A stretch of DNA of 64,000 bases, taken from assembly GCA_902800715.1 (NCBI GenBank), contig CADCFN010000005.1:79766-143765 (forward strand), written 5' to 3'. The stretch is from an uncultured Bacteroidales bacterium (lineage in GTDB: Bacteria; Bacteroidota; Bacteroidia; Bacteroidales; Muribaculaceae). The position numbers and the translations under genes are program-made. Shown here piece after piece: positions 50,299 to 59,346 of the stretch. Within the stretch, counting starts at the first letter, position 1; the number at the start of each line of letters is the position of its first letter. The notes beneath the pieces are model-generated. The model was not told where the DNA came from. It did no database searches and worked only from the letters and a program-made list of their open reading frames with translations.

Positions 50299-52023
50299 AT
50301 GAAACAAGTGTTATCATTCGCCATTGCAGCCTTGACGGCCATCACGTTGACCGCCCAGAGCGAAAGCATCCGAATCAATCAAGTTGCTTTTTATCCGCAA
50401 CAGTCCAAAATCGCAGTCATCGAGGGCTCTAAAGCCCAAAAGATGACCATCAAAAACACGGCTGACGGCAAACGCGTGGGCAAAGCCAAGGCCTTGAGGA
50501 CCAACACCTCGCCGTGGTCAAACAAGAAACGCACCATCGTCGAAATCACGGGTATTACCGCCCCCGGCACCTATGAACTGAGCGTCAATGGCCAAAAGAC
50601 CCGCTTTGACGTGCAACCTCACGCATTGAACAACATAGCTCGTGCTGCGTTAAAGGCCTTCTACCTCAACCGCTCGGGCATTGCCATCGACGGCAAATAT
50701 GCCGGTGTTTATGCCCGTCCCTTAGGACATCCTGACACACAAGTCATGATCCATCCATCGGCTGTTTCGCCTGGCCGGCCTGCAGGCTCCATCATATCCT
50801 CGCCGCTGGGCTGGTATGATGCCGGCGACTACAACAAGTATATCGTCAACTCATCCTATTCGGTGGGACTGATGCTCATGGCCTATGAGCAGAACAAAGA
50901 GTATTTCAATCGTCTCAGCGCCGACATTCCCGAGAGCGGCAACGGCACTGCAGACCTGCTCGACGAGCTCATGTTTAATCTCAAGTGGATGATCACCATG
51001 CAGGATCCCTATGACGGAGGTGTTTACCACAAATTGACGACTCCCAATTTCGAGGGCTTTGTCATGCCCACCGACTGTCACCAACAGCGCTATGTGGTGC
51101 AAAAGAGTGTGACCGCCAGCTATGACTTTGCTGCTGTAATGGCACTTGCCGCACGCATCTACAAGGGCAACAAAGATTATCCTGCATTTGCCGAGCAGGC
51201 CCAAAAAGCCGCATTGGCTGCCTATCATTGGGCTGAGCTCAACCCTGAGGCCATCTATGATCAAGACAAGATGAACAAGGAGTTTGACCCCGATGTGACT
51301 ACAGGCACCTACGGCGACAACGATGCCAGCGACGAACATTTGTGGGCTGCTACCGAGCTGTTCCTGCTCACGGGCGACGAGTTCTTCCTTAAAGCCGCCC
51401 AGCCTTTGCGTGAGCGCGGATTCTCACAACCCGGTTGGGGAAATGTCACCGGACTTGCTATGTATTCATGGATTACCTGCGGCAACGACAAAACCGGCAT
51501 GCATGACCTCATGCTCAACAAGTTGTTGGGCTTCTGCGACCATCAGCTGTCGACCCTGAAGGCCTCGTCGTTCAATACGCCTGCTGGTAATCATGCCAAT
51601 GACTACGGTTGGGGTTGCCTGTCCGAGTGCTTCTGCACCAGTGGTCTTGCCCACCTGTACTGCTACCGCGCCACGGGCGACAAGAAATATCTTGAAGCAG
51701 CCCTCCAGAATGCCGATTATGTTTTAGGCCGTAATGCCACCGGATACTGCTATGTGACTGGCTTTGGCCACAAGCCACCCAAGAACATCCACCACCGCAT
51801 TTCGTCGGCCGACGGCATAGATGCCCCCATGCCTGGCCTGCTCGCCGGCGGACCCAATCCTGGCCAACAGGACAATGGCGACGGCAGTCTGCCTTACCCG
51901 TCCAAGCAACCCGATGAGTCCTACATCGACGCTACGGGCTCCTATGCCAGCAACGAAATTGCCATCAACTGGAATGCCTCGTTGGTATCGCTTCTGGGCT
52001 GGATTGATGCCGAGATGAAATAA
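50299..52023 (+). CDS. GH9 endoglucanase (cellulase)
   Basis: A secreted 574-residue family 9 glycoside hydrolase. Signal peptide about 1-19, an N-terminal Ig-like domain (about 23-106, IRINQVAFYPQQSKIAVIEG, the CelD_N type), then the (alpha/alpha)6 catalytic domain. D174 and D177 in WYDAGDYNKY are nucleophile-activating acid pair residues, H498 in KNIHHR and E553 (acid) in ASNEIAINW. All catalytic residues are present. It cleaves beta-1,4-glucans such as cellulose, xyloglucan or mixed-linkage glucan. Monocistronic, followed by a terminator. Confidence 0.93.
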   Translation: MKQVLSFAIAALTAITLTAQSESIRINQVAFYPQQSKIAVIEGSKAQKMTIKNTADGKRVGKAKALRTNTSPWSNKKRTIVEITGITAPGTYELSVNGQKTRFDVQPHALNNIARAALKAFYLNRSGIAIDGKYAGVYARPLGHPDTQVMIHPSAVSPGRPAGSIISSPLGWYDAGDYNKYIVNSSYSVGLMLMAYEQNKEYFNRLSADIPESGNGTADLLDELMFNLKWMITMQDPYDGGVYHKLTTPNFEGFVMPTDCHQQRYVVQKSVTASYDFAAVMALAARIYKGNKDYPAFAEQAQKAALAAYHWAELNPEAIYDQDKMNKEFDPDVTTGTYGDNDASDEHLWAATELFLLTGDEFFLKAAQPLRERGFSQPGWGNVTGLAMYSWITCGNDKTGMHDLMLNKLLGFCDHQLSTLKASSFNTPAGNHANDYGWGCLSECFCTSGLAHLYCYRATGDKKYLEAALQNADYVLGRNATGYCYVTGFGHKPPKNIHHRISSADGIDAPMPGLLAGGPNPGQQDNGDGSLPYPSKQPDESYIDATGSYASNEIAINWNASLVSLLGWIDAEMK

Positions 52024-52056
52024 CCCACCTAACGGGGTTGCATGAGGACGAATGAA

Positions 52057-52140
52057 AAATAAAGACGGCAAAAAATTGCCGTCTTTATCGTTTCAGTTGG
52101 TGTTAGTTCTCCTGCTAAACAGGGACGGTTCTTTTCCTGT
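52057..52140 (+). repeat. Composite repeat, left part (copy B1), with GH9 terminator
   Basis: A perfect 11-bp hairpin AAAGACGGCAA (52061-52071) and TTGCCGTCTTT (52076-52086) serves as GH9 terminator. It is followed by TTTCAGTTGGTGTTAGTTCT and AGGGACGGTTCTTTT (52121-52135), matching the left half of copy A (48786-48872). The right half appears about 430 bp further on, as if separated by an insertion. Confidence 0.7.
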
Positions 52141-52563
52141 TTTCAGCACTAGCATTATGTTAAAATAAATTTTGTTTGATATTCAGTGATTTAACGTCTT
52201 GATTTTTACAAAATGGCGTGCCCATGCTGTTTTCATCCGAGTAAAAGGTCAAAGACCTTGACAAGGGCACTGGCCTTGTGCAGGCTTTCGACCTGCTTGG
52301 ACACAACAATCGCCCTGAATTTCTTCACAGCGTGTCCCAATGCGGAAAACATGACTACGCACACGTGCGGGAAAATGGGTGCCCTGGCGGGCAAAAATCA
52401 AAACAAATCTGGAACAAATCAAAGACAAATCATATTAGTTGAGATTTGTATTAAATTTGTTTTGATTTCTCCGAGCGAAGCGAGGAGTCCCCTGTGCAAG
52501 GCGTGCACACGCGCAAAAAACGCATAAACGGTATCTTAGCGGCATAGCACCATTGCGTTGGAA
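52141..52563. other. Intergenic segment between split repeat halves
   Basis: About 420 bp that separates the left and right halves of the composite repeat. A 39-codon minus-strand frame (52352-52233, MFSALGHAVKKF onward) and a plus-strand frame at 52213-52527 exist; neither has a promoter, a clear start context or a recognised family, so neither is called a gene. Two short inverted-repeat pieces (GCACTGGCCTTGTGC, GAGCGAAGCGAGGAG) are present. Confidence 0.45.
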
Positions 52564-52768
52564 GAAAATATGGATGGTTCTATTGATGTAATTTTTGGGG
52601 TTAAGTAGCACCATAATATAGTTGTCAAAAATGACAACTGAGGTTGACACACGATGACATAGTGCAAGCATTAGAAATTCACGGGAATCAGGCGGTTATA
52701 GTGTTGATTGCTGTCATGCCATGTTATGAATCATAATCCACCAGCGGCACCTTGAGTGTCGCCTGCTT
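52564..52768 (+). repeat. Composite repeat, right part (copy B2)
   Basis: Contains the GGATGGTTCTATTGATGTA motif (about 52572-52590), the hairpin AGTTGTCA/TGACAACT (52620-52639), and a badly decayed tRNA-Lys tail (GAATCATAATCCACCAGCGGCAC, by position about 52728-52750). The hairpin differs from copy A by a compensating base pair (A-T for G-C at its base). Confidence 0.72.
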
Positions 52769-52902
52769 TTTAATAAGAATAGAGGTAAAGAATTAAGGAG
52801 GATGAAGTTGAATGATGTTTTTTATTTTCAAAAGGTTGAAATACAGTGGTTTGCGAAAAGTGAAATGAACTCCAATTATTTGCTGGTTTCGGTAATTGTC
52901 AG

Positions 52903-52910
52903 TAACTTTG
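52903..52910 (+). promoter_or_regulatory. -7 promoter element of the Sel1-repeat gene
   Basis: TAACTTTG followed by C, 46 bp before ATG 52957. Confidence 0.6.
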
Positions 52911-52956
52911 CAACCGAGGTATATCCGCATTGTTGAACGATTTAACAGGTGACGAT

Positions 52957-54162
52957 ATGAAACAGTTTCTTTTATTTGCAGCCCTTCTCATTGGTTCGCT
53001 TGCGGTTCAGGCGCAATCGATTGAGGCCTTGCGTGACTCCATGGCTGCCGGTAACCTCAATTGCCAGGTTGATCTGGCGATATGTTATCTCTTCGGTGAA
53101 GGTGTTGAACTAGACGTCGAGAAGGGCGTATCGCTCATCCGCGATGCCGCCGAAAAGGGCAACCGCTACGGCGAGTTATGGATGGGAGTGTGCTATAAAG
53201 ATGCCTATGGTGTCGAAACTGATTATGACGAAGCCTTCCGCTGGTTCAAGAGTTCTGCCCAGAAAGGCAATGTGGGTGCCATAGGCATGTTGGGAGAAGC
53301 CTACAAATTCGGGCAAGGAACCGAAAGAGATTTGGCCAAGGCTCTCTATTACTACGAGCAGGGCGCTGCCGGAGGAGATGCCCTATCCCAATATGCATTG
53401 AGCCGGCATTACCTGGTTGGAGATGGCGTTCAACGGAATTGGGAAAAGTGTTTTGACCTGCTCAAGCAGTCGGCTGATCAGAGTTATCCTGATGCATTTG
53501 AATTGCTGTCTTTGTGCTACCTCAACGGCTGGGGCACACCTAAAAGCCGGGATAAAGCCATCCAGTGTCTGGAGGAACTGAAGCAAGGGCAAGAAGAAAG
53601 TACCATCCAGGATATTGATGAAGTCATAGCCAACATCAATAAGGGAGATACGCTGAGCGCCTATGAGCTTCAATTCAGGATCTTGCCTCTACGGCTGGCA
53701 GGGTATGCTAACGGCACAATCGACGAGCAAGAGTTGATTGACTTGGAACTGCTTAACCTGCAGTTGGGTTTTTCGCTTTTTATCACCTACTACGAGTGCG
53801 ACCTGGACTCACTATCCATCAGCACGCATCAAGTTGACGATTCGATCACGGTTCATGTCATTCACATGCCTGAGCCAAGTCGCTCGCCATTGTGCAAGTA
53901 TGCCGCCTACGTTATGGACAAGAAGAACGGCCTGAGCCGTTATTACACCCTGGAAAAGACCTTCAATCTCTTTGGCGAATCCGGCGTTGCTGACCCCTAT
54001 GTCGTGGGAGGTATGGCACTAGTAGATGATGAAGTCAATGAGGCACCGTCGGGCAGTGATTACCCCGATGGCTTTTCCCACCTCAATTTCGGGTGGCTTG
54101 AGGGAGAGCCCACCGAGGAGAACTTCGTCAACACCATCCTACGCCTGTTCAAAGACAAGTGA
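52957..54162 (+). CDS. Sel1-repeat protein, secreted
   Basis: A 401-residue protein with a signal peptide (about 1-20, LLFAALLIGSLAVQAQ). Five or so Sel1-like repeats of about 36 residues follow (about 30-205: QVDLAICYLFGEGVELDVEKG, GELWMGVCYKDAYGVETDY, AIGMLGEAYKFGQGTERDL, SQYALSRHYLVGDGVQRN). A C-terminal non-repeat domain (about 230-401) has no recognised family. Sel1 repeats mediate protein binding; the partner is unknown. The frame opens at 52930, but ATG 52957 starts the signal peptide. Confidence 0.85.
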   Translation: MKQFLLFAALLIGSLAVQAQSIEALRDSMAAGNLNCQVDLAICYLFGEGVELDVEKGVSLIRDAAEKGNRYGELWMGVCYKDAYGVETDYDEAFRWFKSSAQKGNVGAIGMLGEAYKFGQGTERDLAKALYYYEQGAAGGDALSQYALSRHYLVGDGVQRNWEKCFDLLKQSADQSYPDAFELLSLCYLNGWGTPKSRDKAIQCLEELKQGQEESTIQDIDEVIANINKGDTLSAYELQFRILPLRLAGYANGTIDEQELIDLELLNLQLGFSLFITYYECDLDSLSISTHQVDDSITVHVIHMPEPSRSPLCKYAAYVMDKKNGLSRYYTLEKTFNLFGESGVADPYVVGGMALVDDEVNEAPSGSDYPDGFSHLNFGWLEGEPTEENFVNTILRLFKDK

Positions 54163-54190
54163 CGAAAACTGAATCACGATAAGGAAGAAA

Positions 54191-54212
54191 ATAGGGACGG
54201 TTCTTTGATGTA
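54191..54212 (+). repeat. Short GGGACGGTTCT repeat
   Basis: ATAGGGACGG followed by TTCTTTGATGTA, a solo copy of the motif found in the composite repeats (48852, 52121, 52572) and at 59111-59124. Confidence 0.6.
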
Positions 54213-54229
54213 TTGAAAACTATTAAGTA

Positions 54230-54613
54230 ATGATGGAAAAGAACGAAAAAATCATACGTCGCATTGGAACTTATTTTCTGGTATTAGGATTCATTTGTTC
54301 CTTTTTGGTTCAGAAAAATTTTTCACCATTATATGGTAATATAGTGTGCTCAATTTGCGTCGTTCTGATGTGCTCACCGCGATTGATTTACCAAAACAAG
54401 AAGTGGGCGAGTGTGCTGCTCATGATTAGTGCCATCCTGACGACATTGGCACTGCTGTGTTTTTACGCAATATCAATCATCATCTCCGTTGCGTTCGGTC
54501 TGGATGTTTCAGGCGCCATCATCTTAGGCGTTATCACAGTCATAGCGCACTTGAATTGTTACCTGTGCTACCGCCTTTTCAAGTTACTTTTCAAGTCAAA
54601 AGAAGCGGCATAA
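54230..54613 (+). CDS. Small polytopic membrane protein, unknown
   Basis: A 127-residue protein with four hydrophobic segments (about 14-30, 35-50, 58-88, 92-118) and a basic C-terminus. No family recognised. ATG codons at 54230 and 54233 are equally possible. It follows a short repeat motif and ends 20 bp before a strong terminator, which supports it as a real gene. Confidence 0.6.
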   Translation: MMEKNEKIIRRIGTYFLVLGFICSFLVQKNFSPLYGNIVCSICVVLMCSPRLIYQNKKWASVLLMISAILTTLALLCFYAISIIISVAFGLDVSGAIILGVITVIAHLNCYLCYRLFKLLFKSKEAA

Positions 54614-54633
54614 AGCCATATCCAAGACGAAAG

Positions 54634-54665
54634 GCTCACCGATGACGTCGGTGAGCTGTTTTTTT
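54634..54665 (+). terminator. Rho-independent terminator
   Basis: Perfect 9-bp stem GCTCACCGA (54634-54642) and TCGGTGAGC (54648-54656), then TTTTTTT (54659-54665). Confidence 0.9.
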
Positions 54666-54824
54666 GCCCAAATACCATGCCTCTGGCTGGGTGAATGGGT
54701 CATTCTTCTTTTGGTTCCAGCTTATTTTATTCAGCGAGATATGAAGATTGATTGCGGCACATGAAAGTGCGGTCAATGCGAGCCAAAGAACGAACAGGTC
54801 TACGATAACACCCTTATTCTTCAA
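54636..54824 (-). CDS. Possible small single-helix protein
   Basis: A 62-residue frame with one hydrophobic helix near the N-terminus (VIVDLFVLWLALTALSCAA). It has a TTG start, and its 3' end runs through the terminator hairpin of the opposite gene. A -7 box at 54903-54910 points at it. No family recognised; it may be spurious. Confidence 0.25.
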   Translation of the reverse strand: MKNKGVIVDLFVLWLALTALSCAAINLHISLNKISWNQKKNDPFTQPEAWYLGKKTAHRRHR

Positions 54825-54902
54825 GCGTGGTTACACTCGGTTATCTTGTTTTTTGCTGGCCATAGTTACTATTCAAAATGGTTATATGATAAATATTTGA
54901 TG

Positions 54903-54910
54903 CAAAAGTA
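54903..54910 (-). promoter_or_regulatory. Possible -7 promoter element, minus strand
   Basis: Minus-strand TACTTTTG followed by C. The only frame downstream is the small uncertain ORF at 54636-54824, or an RNA. Confidence 0.4.
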
Positions 54911-54973
54911 AGATATTTTCCCGAAAAACCGTGTCATCATTGTTATAATGATGTTTTATAGGTTCTTGGTTGC

Positions 54974-57900
54974 TCATTTCTCGATCCGCTTCTTGATTGT
55001 CACGGGGCCCATCAGACCTGCCGGGAGCAGGGGAGAGTCGGCCTTGTAGAAGTCGGCAGGCGTATAGGTGTATTTCTTGTCGCAATCGGGCTGCAAATCA
55101 CCGATGATGCGGTTTACCCATTGATTGGCCACCTTGATTTCGAGGCGGTTTTCGCCGGCACGGACAGATTTGCTGATGTCAATCTGATAGGGTGCCTTCC
55201 ACAGGGTACCCACCTCTGTGCCATTGAGCGTCACCTGGGCCATGCATCCCACCTCGCCCAGGTCGAGCAGGATGTCCCCATTGCCGAGTTCTTGCTTCTG
55301 GACATTGAAGCTGTTATCATAAACGGCGGTACCTGAATAGTACTTGATGCCGTTGTCACTGGACTCGGTATAGGAAATGAGCCTCGGGAACACGATGCTG
55401 GCTGGGCCGCCCCACTGTTCGTCAAAGTGGACGGTCCACGGGGTGTCAATCTGTCGCAATTGGATTACTTGCTTCTTGGGAACGGACTTCAACTTGTTCG
55501 GGGTTTTTCCCTGGAACACGACAAAGAAGGCATCCTCTGGCAACATATCGAGGTGGACGGTGGTTTCGGCATCACTCATCTTGTAGGACACCTCCTCAAT
55601 TTCGCCCGTTTCGGGGTGCCACAGGGTGGGCTCAAGGCCGCTGACGCGGAAGGAGACATCACAGGTCCTCGCTTCTTCGGCCCGGTTGTTCAGCCAGTAG
55701 ATCTCGCTGTCGGCGGTTGTGCGGTGGACGTAGCGCAGGTTGCTCATGTCGGCAGTCATTACATCGGGCTGGATTTCAAGAAGCGGCATATCCTTCGGTC
55801 GTGTCTTCTCGTCAATGATTGTTGCTCCCTGCTGCTGCAGGGTGGCAAGTTTGGCACGGACAGCATCGGACATGTGCCGACATTGCTCTGAAACGACCAA
55901 CACGCTGTATTGGTTGCCCGATGGCGTGACGAAGTGTTCCCCGTCATAAGTGATCAGGTCGAGTAGAGCCTCCTTGTTCAGGTAATCGAAGTTGTAGCCG
56001 GGCGGTATGGCGGGGTGCTCATGGGCGAACAAGCTGGTAATCACGTCGTCCTCACCGTAATAATAAAGTATATCGGCAACATTGCGGCCCTGTTGCAGCA
56101 GGTAACTGCTGCGGGCCAGATAGTCGGTCCAGGCCTTGGCCATCTCGGCCCAGATCTCATGGCGGTTGAACCACTGGCCATAAACCATCAGCCCCAGTCC
56201 GGGCTTCTTGTCATCGACGGGCTGGTGTGCGCTCTCGTGGATGACAAATCGGTTGGTGCCGCAGGACATCTCGAGGTCGGCTGTCGCCTTCAGGTTGCCG
56301 GGATAGTAGCTATAGGCACCGCCACTCATTCCGTTTGCAGTCAACGACTCGGTTGCGACAAGAGGCTTGCCGTAGAGGTGGGCCACCGACGCCGACTCGC
56401 GGATATCGCTTTCGGCCATACTGGCATTGGAGTTATCGGCTTTGACCCCCTTGGGAATCGTCCACATGGCGGCCATGGGAATGTCGGCCTGGCGCTTGAC
56501 GCTCATGCCGTCGGCCAGGTAGAGTCTGCCGTTCTCGTGGGACTCAAAGTAGGTCTCCATGCCGTGTTCATGAGCAATGCGCGCCGCGTTCTCGTACATG
56601 CACTCCTGAATCAGCTCACCGATGGTCGTTCGCCAGTCATAGAGGAACTCCTCGCTCTGTTCTGCCGAACCGATGATTTCGCCTGTCAGCACAGGCAGCC
56701 ATGGCATCAGGTTGTAACCGCGGCGCTGTTCAAACTCCTGTGGCATCCGGGCACACCAGGTTTCCCATCCGGCTTCATAGCTGTCAATTAGCAGGTAATG
56801 TAACCCCCGCTCGCCCATCATGCCGCCTGTCGCTTCCTGATAGGTGCTGAGGTAATACTCCAGGAAGTCGGTGAAGGCCTGTTTGTCGATTTTGGATACC
56901 TCTAGTCCGGTCGCCTCGGGCGATGCGGGATGGTTCTCCTTGCCCGTGAGGGTGTAGCCGAACCGATAGATTTTCCAATCACCCTTGGGGACTTTCCAGG
57001 TCAAGACACCATTATCATCGACACGGTCGGTGATGTCGATGACATCGGTCAAGTGGATGACCTCACCTGCCTCGGTGGTCGTGACGAAGTCCATCATGTC
57101 CGAGGACGATGCAAAACCCGCTTTCTCCTCAGCGTGGTTGATTCGGGGCGTGGTGTATAGTTTAAGTTGGGGCGTGATGCCTGGTTTCTGTTCAAATGTG
57201 ATGCGAAAGCACCGTCCCCGAGTAGGCTCGATGTCGATAGTCTGCCACCCGACGCTGCCGTGCGGAATGCCGCACACACGCCTGAACGTGACACCGTCGT
57301 CGCTCACCTCGAGCCATTTGGTCACGGGGGCGGGTTGGGCGGCCCAGATGCTGCGATAGTTGCCGTCCTTGATGCTCAAAGCCTTGATGACGGTTGGTTT
57401 CTTGAACTGGTATTGGACCCAATAGGGCTGCTGCAGGCTATCGCTGGTCATGAAAGTGGCACCCAGTTCCTCCATCGTCTTGTCGGCAGGGTTTGCCTTC
57501 ACGGCGAGGACGCAGATGTCGGCATACCAGCGCTCGTCCCTGTTGGGCTTGGGCAGGGTAACACTTAGCTTGCCGCCCTGGACACGCGTCTCGCTCCACA
57601 CGAGCCGCTTCATCGCCTGCTCGGGTTTTACCCAGGGCCCTCCGGTGTTGCTCCAGCCCGGGCAGCTGGCGACCGCAACTTCCATACCTAGCGAGTCGGC
57701 CATCGACACAGCATGCCTGAACTCTTCCTGCCACTCGGGGCTCATATAGACCAGCCGATGCTCCACGATGGATTTGCCCCAGAATGCAGCATCAAAGCAA
57801 TGGAAACCACCGATGCCCACGCGGTGCATCCACGCGATGTCCTTGTCGATGCCGTCGCGGGTGATGTTGCCGTTCATCCAGTGCCACCACACGCGAGGGC

Positions 57901-57997
57901 GTGCCTCCTGAGGCGGTTCCTGGAAGCCAGTCATCAGCTCCTGTGCCGTGGCGAGTATTGCCAGCAGTTGTATTAAGATGAACAGTTTTAATCTCAT
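54974..57997 (-). CDS. GH106 alpha-L-rhamnosidase-like glycosidase
   Basis: A 1007-residue secreted enzyme (signal about 1-18). The N-terminal FQEPPQEARPRVWWHWMNGNITRDGIDKDI and the region GMEVAVASCPGWSNTGGPWV are characteristic of family GH106 (PF17132). A galactose-binding-like insertion (about 180-290), LHYLLIDSYEAGWETW and ATESLTANGMSGGAYS lie in the barrel, and a C-terminal beta-sandwich (about 860-1000, ending GLMGPVTIKKRI) closes the protein. GH106 enzymes remove alpha-L-rhamnose from pectic and other glycans. The substrate cannot be told. Follows the GDPD gene by 47 bp. Confidence 0.88.
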   Translation of the reverse strand: MRLKLFILIQLLAILATAQELMTGFQEPPQEARPRVWWHWMNGNITRDGIDKDIAWMHRVGIGGFHCFDAAFWGKSIVEHRLVYMSPEWQEEFRHAVSMADSLGMEVAVASCPGWSNTGGPWVKPEQAMKRLVWSETRVQGGKLSVTLPKPNRDERWYADICVLAVKANPADKTMEELGATFMTSDSLQQPYWVQYQFKKPTVIKALSIKDGNYRSIWAAQPAPVTKWLEVSDDGVTFRRVCGIPHGSVGWQTIDIEPTRGRCFRITFEQKPGITPQLKLYTTPRINHAEEKAGFASSSDMMDFVTTTEAGEVIHLTDVIDITDRVDDNGVLTWKVPKGDWKIYRFGYTLTGKENHPASPEATGLEVSKIDKQAFTDFLEYYLSTYQEATGGMMGERGLHYLLIDSYEAGWETWCARMPQEFEQRRGYNLMPWLPVLTGEIIGSAEQSEEFLYDWRTTIGELIQECMYENAARIAHEHGMETYFESHENGRLYLADGMSVKRQADIPMAAMWTIPKGVKADNSNASMAESDIRESASVAHLYGKPLVATESLTANGMSGGAYSYYPGNLKATADLEMSCGTNRFVIHESAHQPVDDKKPGLGLMVYGQWFNRHEIWAEMAKAWTDYLARSSYLLQQGRNVADILYYYGEDDVITSLFAHEHPAIPPGYNFDYLNKEALLDLITYDGEHFVTPSGNQYSVLVVSEQCRHMSDAVRAKLATLQQQGATIIDEKTRPKDMPLLEIQPDVMTADMSNLRYVHRTTADSEIYWLNNRAEEARTCDVSFRVSGLEPTLWHPETGEIEEVSYKMSDAETTVHLDMLPEDAFFVVFQGKTPNKLKSVPKKQVIQLRQIDTPWTVHFDEQWGGPASIVFPRLISYTESSDNGIKYYSGTAVYDNSFNVQKQELGNGDILLDLGEVGCMAQVTLNGTEVGTLWKAPYQIDISKSVRAGENRLEIKVANQWVNRIIGDLQPDCDKKYTYTPADFYKADSPLLPAGLMGPVTIKKRIEK

Positions 57998-58001
57998 TTT
58001 T

Positions 58002-58048
58002 TTAGCTGTTAGCCACTCCTAACTTCTAACTCCTCACTTCTCACTCAA
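58002..58048. repeat. Low-complexity CTAACT tract between GDPD and GH106 genes
   Basis: Imperfect short repeats (TTAGCTGTTAGCCACTCC, TAACTTCTAACTCCTCACT). The GDPD stop lies at its edge. Resembles the tracts at 28728-28767 and 45217-45240. Confidence 0.45.
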
Positions 58049-58998
58049 AACCTCCTTCTCCCCTTCTTCTCAAGGTACTTGATAAGGAATTCGGGGCGGT
58101 CGGTCTGGATGATTGATGTCCCTAGGTCGAGGATTGGGCCATAGACCTTGTCGGGGTCGGGGCTGTCATAGGCCCTGTCGTCATCATGGTCACCGCACAG
58201 GGAACCCCAGATAGTGTTTACCCATACCTTGGACCCGGCATCCAGCACTCGCTTGGCGGTGTTCTTAATGTTGTCGTCGAGCGTGTCAAAGCACAGCTCA
58301 AAGGCGATAGGCACCGTCTCGGGGTTGGCGAGATAGCTGTTAAAGGTGGTCATGTCCGAGCCTCTGGCAACGCTCACCACGGGCATATACATCATCTTGT
58401 GGGCGTACCGTGACATCCTCTGTTGCACTTTGTCAAGCGGTTGCCCGTTCTTGATGAGCACCTGGTCGGTCATGCCCAGCTCTTCGGTAATCGCGAGCAC
58501 CTGGTCATAATAGTCAAATCCCTGGTCCACGTTGACCACAATGCGGTCCTTGCACACTTCCAGTGCCTGACGCAGGGTGGGGATTTTCAGACCCGGTATG
58601 GCGATGCCGTGGCCCCGTTTGAGGTCGAAGGCCAGCAACTGCTCGTAGGTGTAATCGCTGATGTTGCCGCTGCCTGTCGTTGTGCGGTTCAGCGTCCAGT
58701 CATGGCTCAGTACCAGCACGCTGTCGCGCGTCATCTTCACGTCAAGCTCCATCACGTCAACGCCCATGCGGATGACCGACTCGATGGCGGGGATGGAATT
58801 TTCGGGATAGTTGCGCCAGTCGCCACGGTGGGCAACCACGACCACATAGCGTGTCGAGGCATCATGCAGCGCCGCGACAATCTTGTCGGCGCGCCCTGTT
58901 TGACCTATAGTCCCCTCATGGAGACGCTGGCTGCACGACATGAGCCCGATACAGGCAACAACCAGCAGCATCAATATTTGTCTTTTTTTCATCCTCAT
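58045..58998 (-). CDS. Glycerophosphodiester phosphodiesterase family lipoprotein
   Basis: A 317-residue lipoprotein (lipobox GLMSC, Cys 22). The GDPD core is intact: VVVAHRGDWRNYPENSIPAI with H57, then VMELDVKMTRDSVLVLSHD supplying the metal Glu/Asp and second His. A C-terminal GPILDLGTSIIQTDRP is typical. The family hydrolyses glycerophosphodiesters, but many Bacteroidota members act beside glycosidases and may cleave other phosphodiesters. Upstream partner of the GH106 gene; promoter at 59053-59060. Confidence 0.9.
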   Translation of the reverse strand: MRMKKRQILMLLVVACIGLMSCSQRLHEGTIGQTGRADKIVAALHDASTRYVVVVAHRGDWRNYPENSIPAIESVIRMGVDVMELDVKMTRDSVLVLSHDWTLNRTTTGSGNISDYTYEQLLAFDLKRGHGIAIPGLKIPTLRQALEVCKDRIVVNVDQGFDYYDQVLAITEELGMTDQVLIKNGQPLDKVQQRMSRYAHKMMYMPVVSVARGSDMTTFNSYLANPETVPIAFELCFDTLDDNIKNTAKRVLDAGSKVWVNTIWGSLCGDHDDDRAYDSPDPDKVYGPILDLGTSIIQTDRPEFLIKYLEKKGRRRF

Positions 58999-59052
58999 CG
59001 TTTATGCTTATCATTAAACTGCAGCTTTCCTTAAGCTCTTATTATCAACCCA

Positions 59053-59060
59053 CAAAGTTA
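59053..59060 (-). promoter_or_regulatory. -7 promoter element of the GDPD-GH106 unit
   Basis: Minus-strand TAACTTTG, 54 bp upstream of ATG 58998. Confidence 0.55.
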
Positions 59061-59110
59061 ACATGTTTTTTACAAAACCTCACAAAAAATGGCTGAATGA
59101 AAACAGGAAA

Positions 59111-59124
59111 ATAGGGACAGTTCT
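59111..59124 (+). repeat. Short GGGACAGTTCT repeat
   Basis: ATAGGGACAGTTCT, a solo copy of the dispersed motif seen at 48852, 52121, 52572 and 54191. Confidence 0.5.
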
Positions 59125-59229
59125 AAAACCATAAAGAGATAAAATTCACTGAAATGTCTACTTTTATAAATTTATTCTTCTAAATAACATTTTCAGTGCC
59201 TACTTTGATGGTCTAGCACATCTAAAACA

Positions 59230-59318
59230 AAGTTCGTCTAGAAAAATGGCAATATCACACATAAGTTCCCCTAGAAAAGTGTAATAATTGTTTGGAAGTT
59301 CCCCTAGAAAAGTGTAAT
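59230..59318 (+). repeat. Three direct repeats with exact 33-bp period
   Basis: Copies begin at 59230 (degenerate: AAGTTCGTCTAGAAAAATGG), 59263 and 59296 (both AAGTTCCCCTAGAAAAGTGT followed by AAT). Each 23-bp unit is followed by a 10-bp spacer of unrelated sequence, so the copies are three helical turns apart. They end 28 bp before the ATPase ATG. Iteron-like; probably an operator or protein-binding array for the ATPase gene. No -7 box is seen between array and ATG. Confidence 0.8.
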
Positions 59319-59346
59319 TTCGCGGCGTAAATAATTAGTTAACAAG

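Noticed and set aside
52213-52527. 104-codon plus-strand ORF
   Set aside because: No promoter, no recognised domain, odd Cys/Thr-rich composition, and it crosses short inverted repeats; treated as non-coding.
59230-59318. 33-bp-period repeats considered as a mini-CRISPR
   Set aside because: The spacers are only 10 bp and there are just three units; a protein-binding array fits better.
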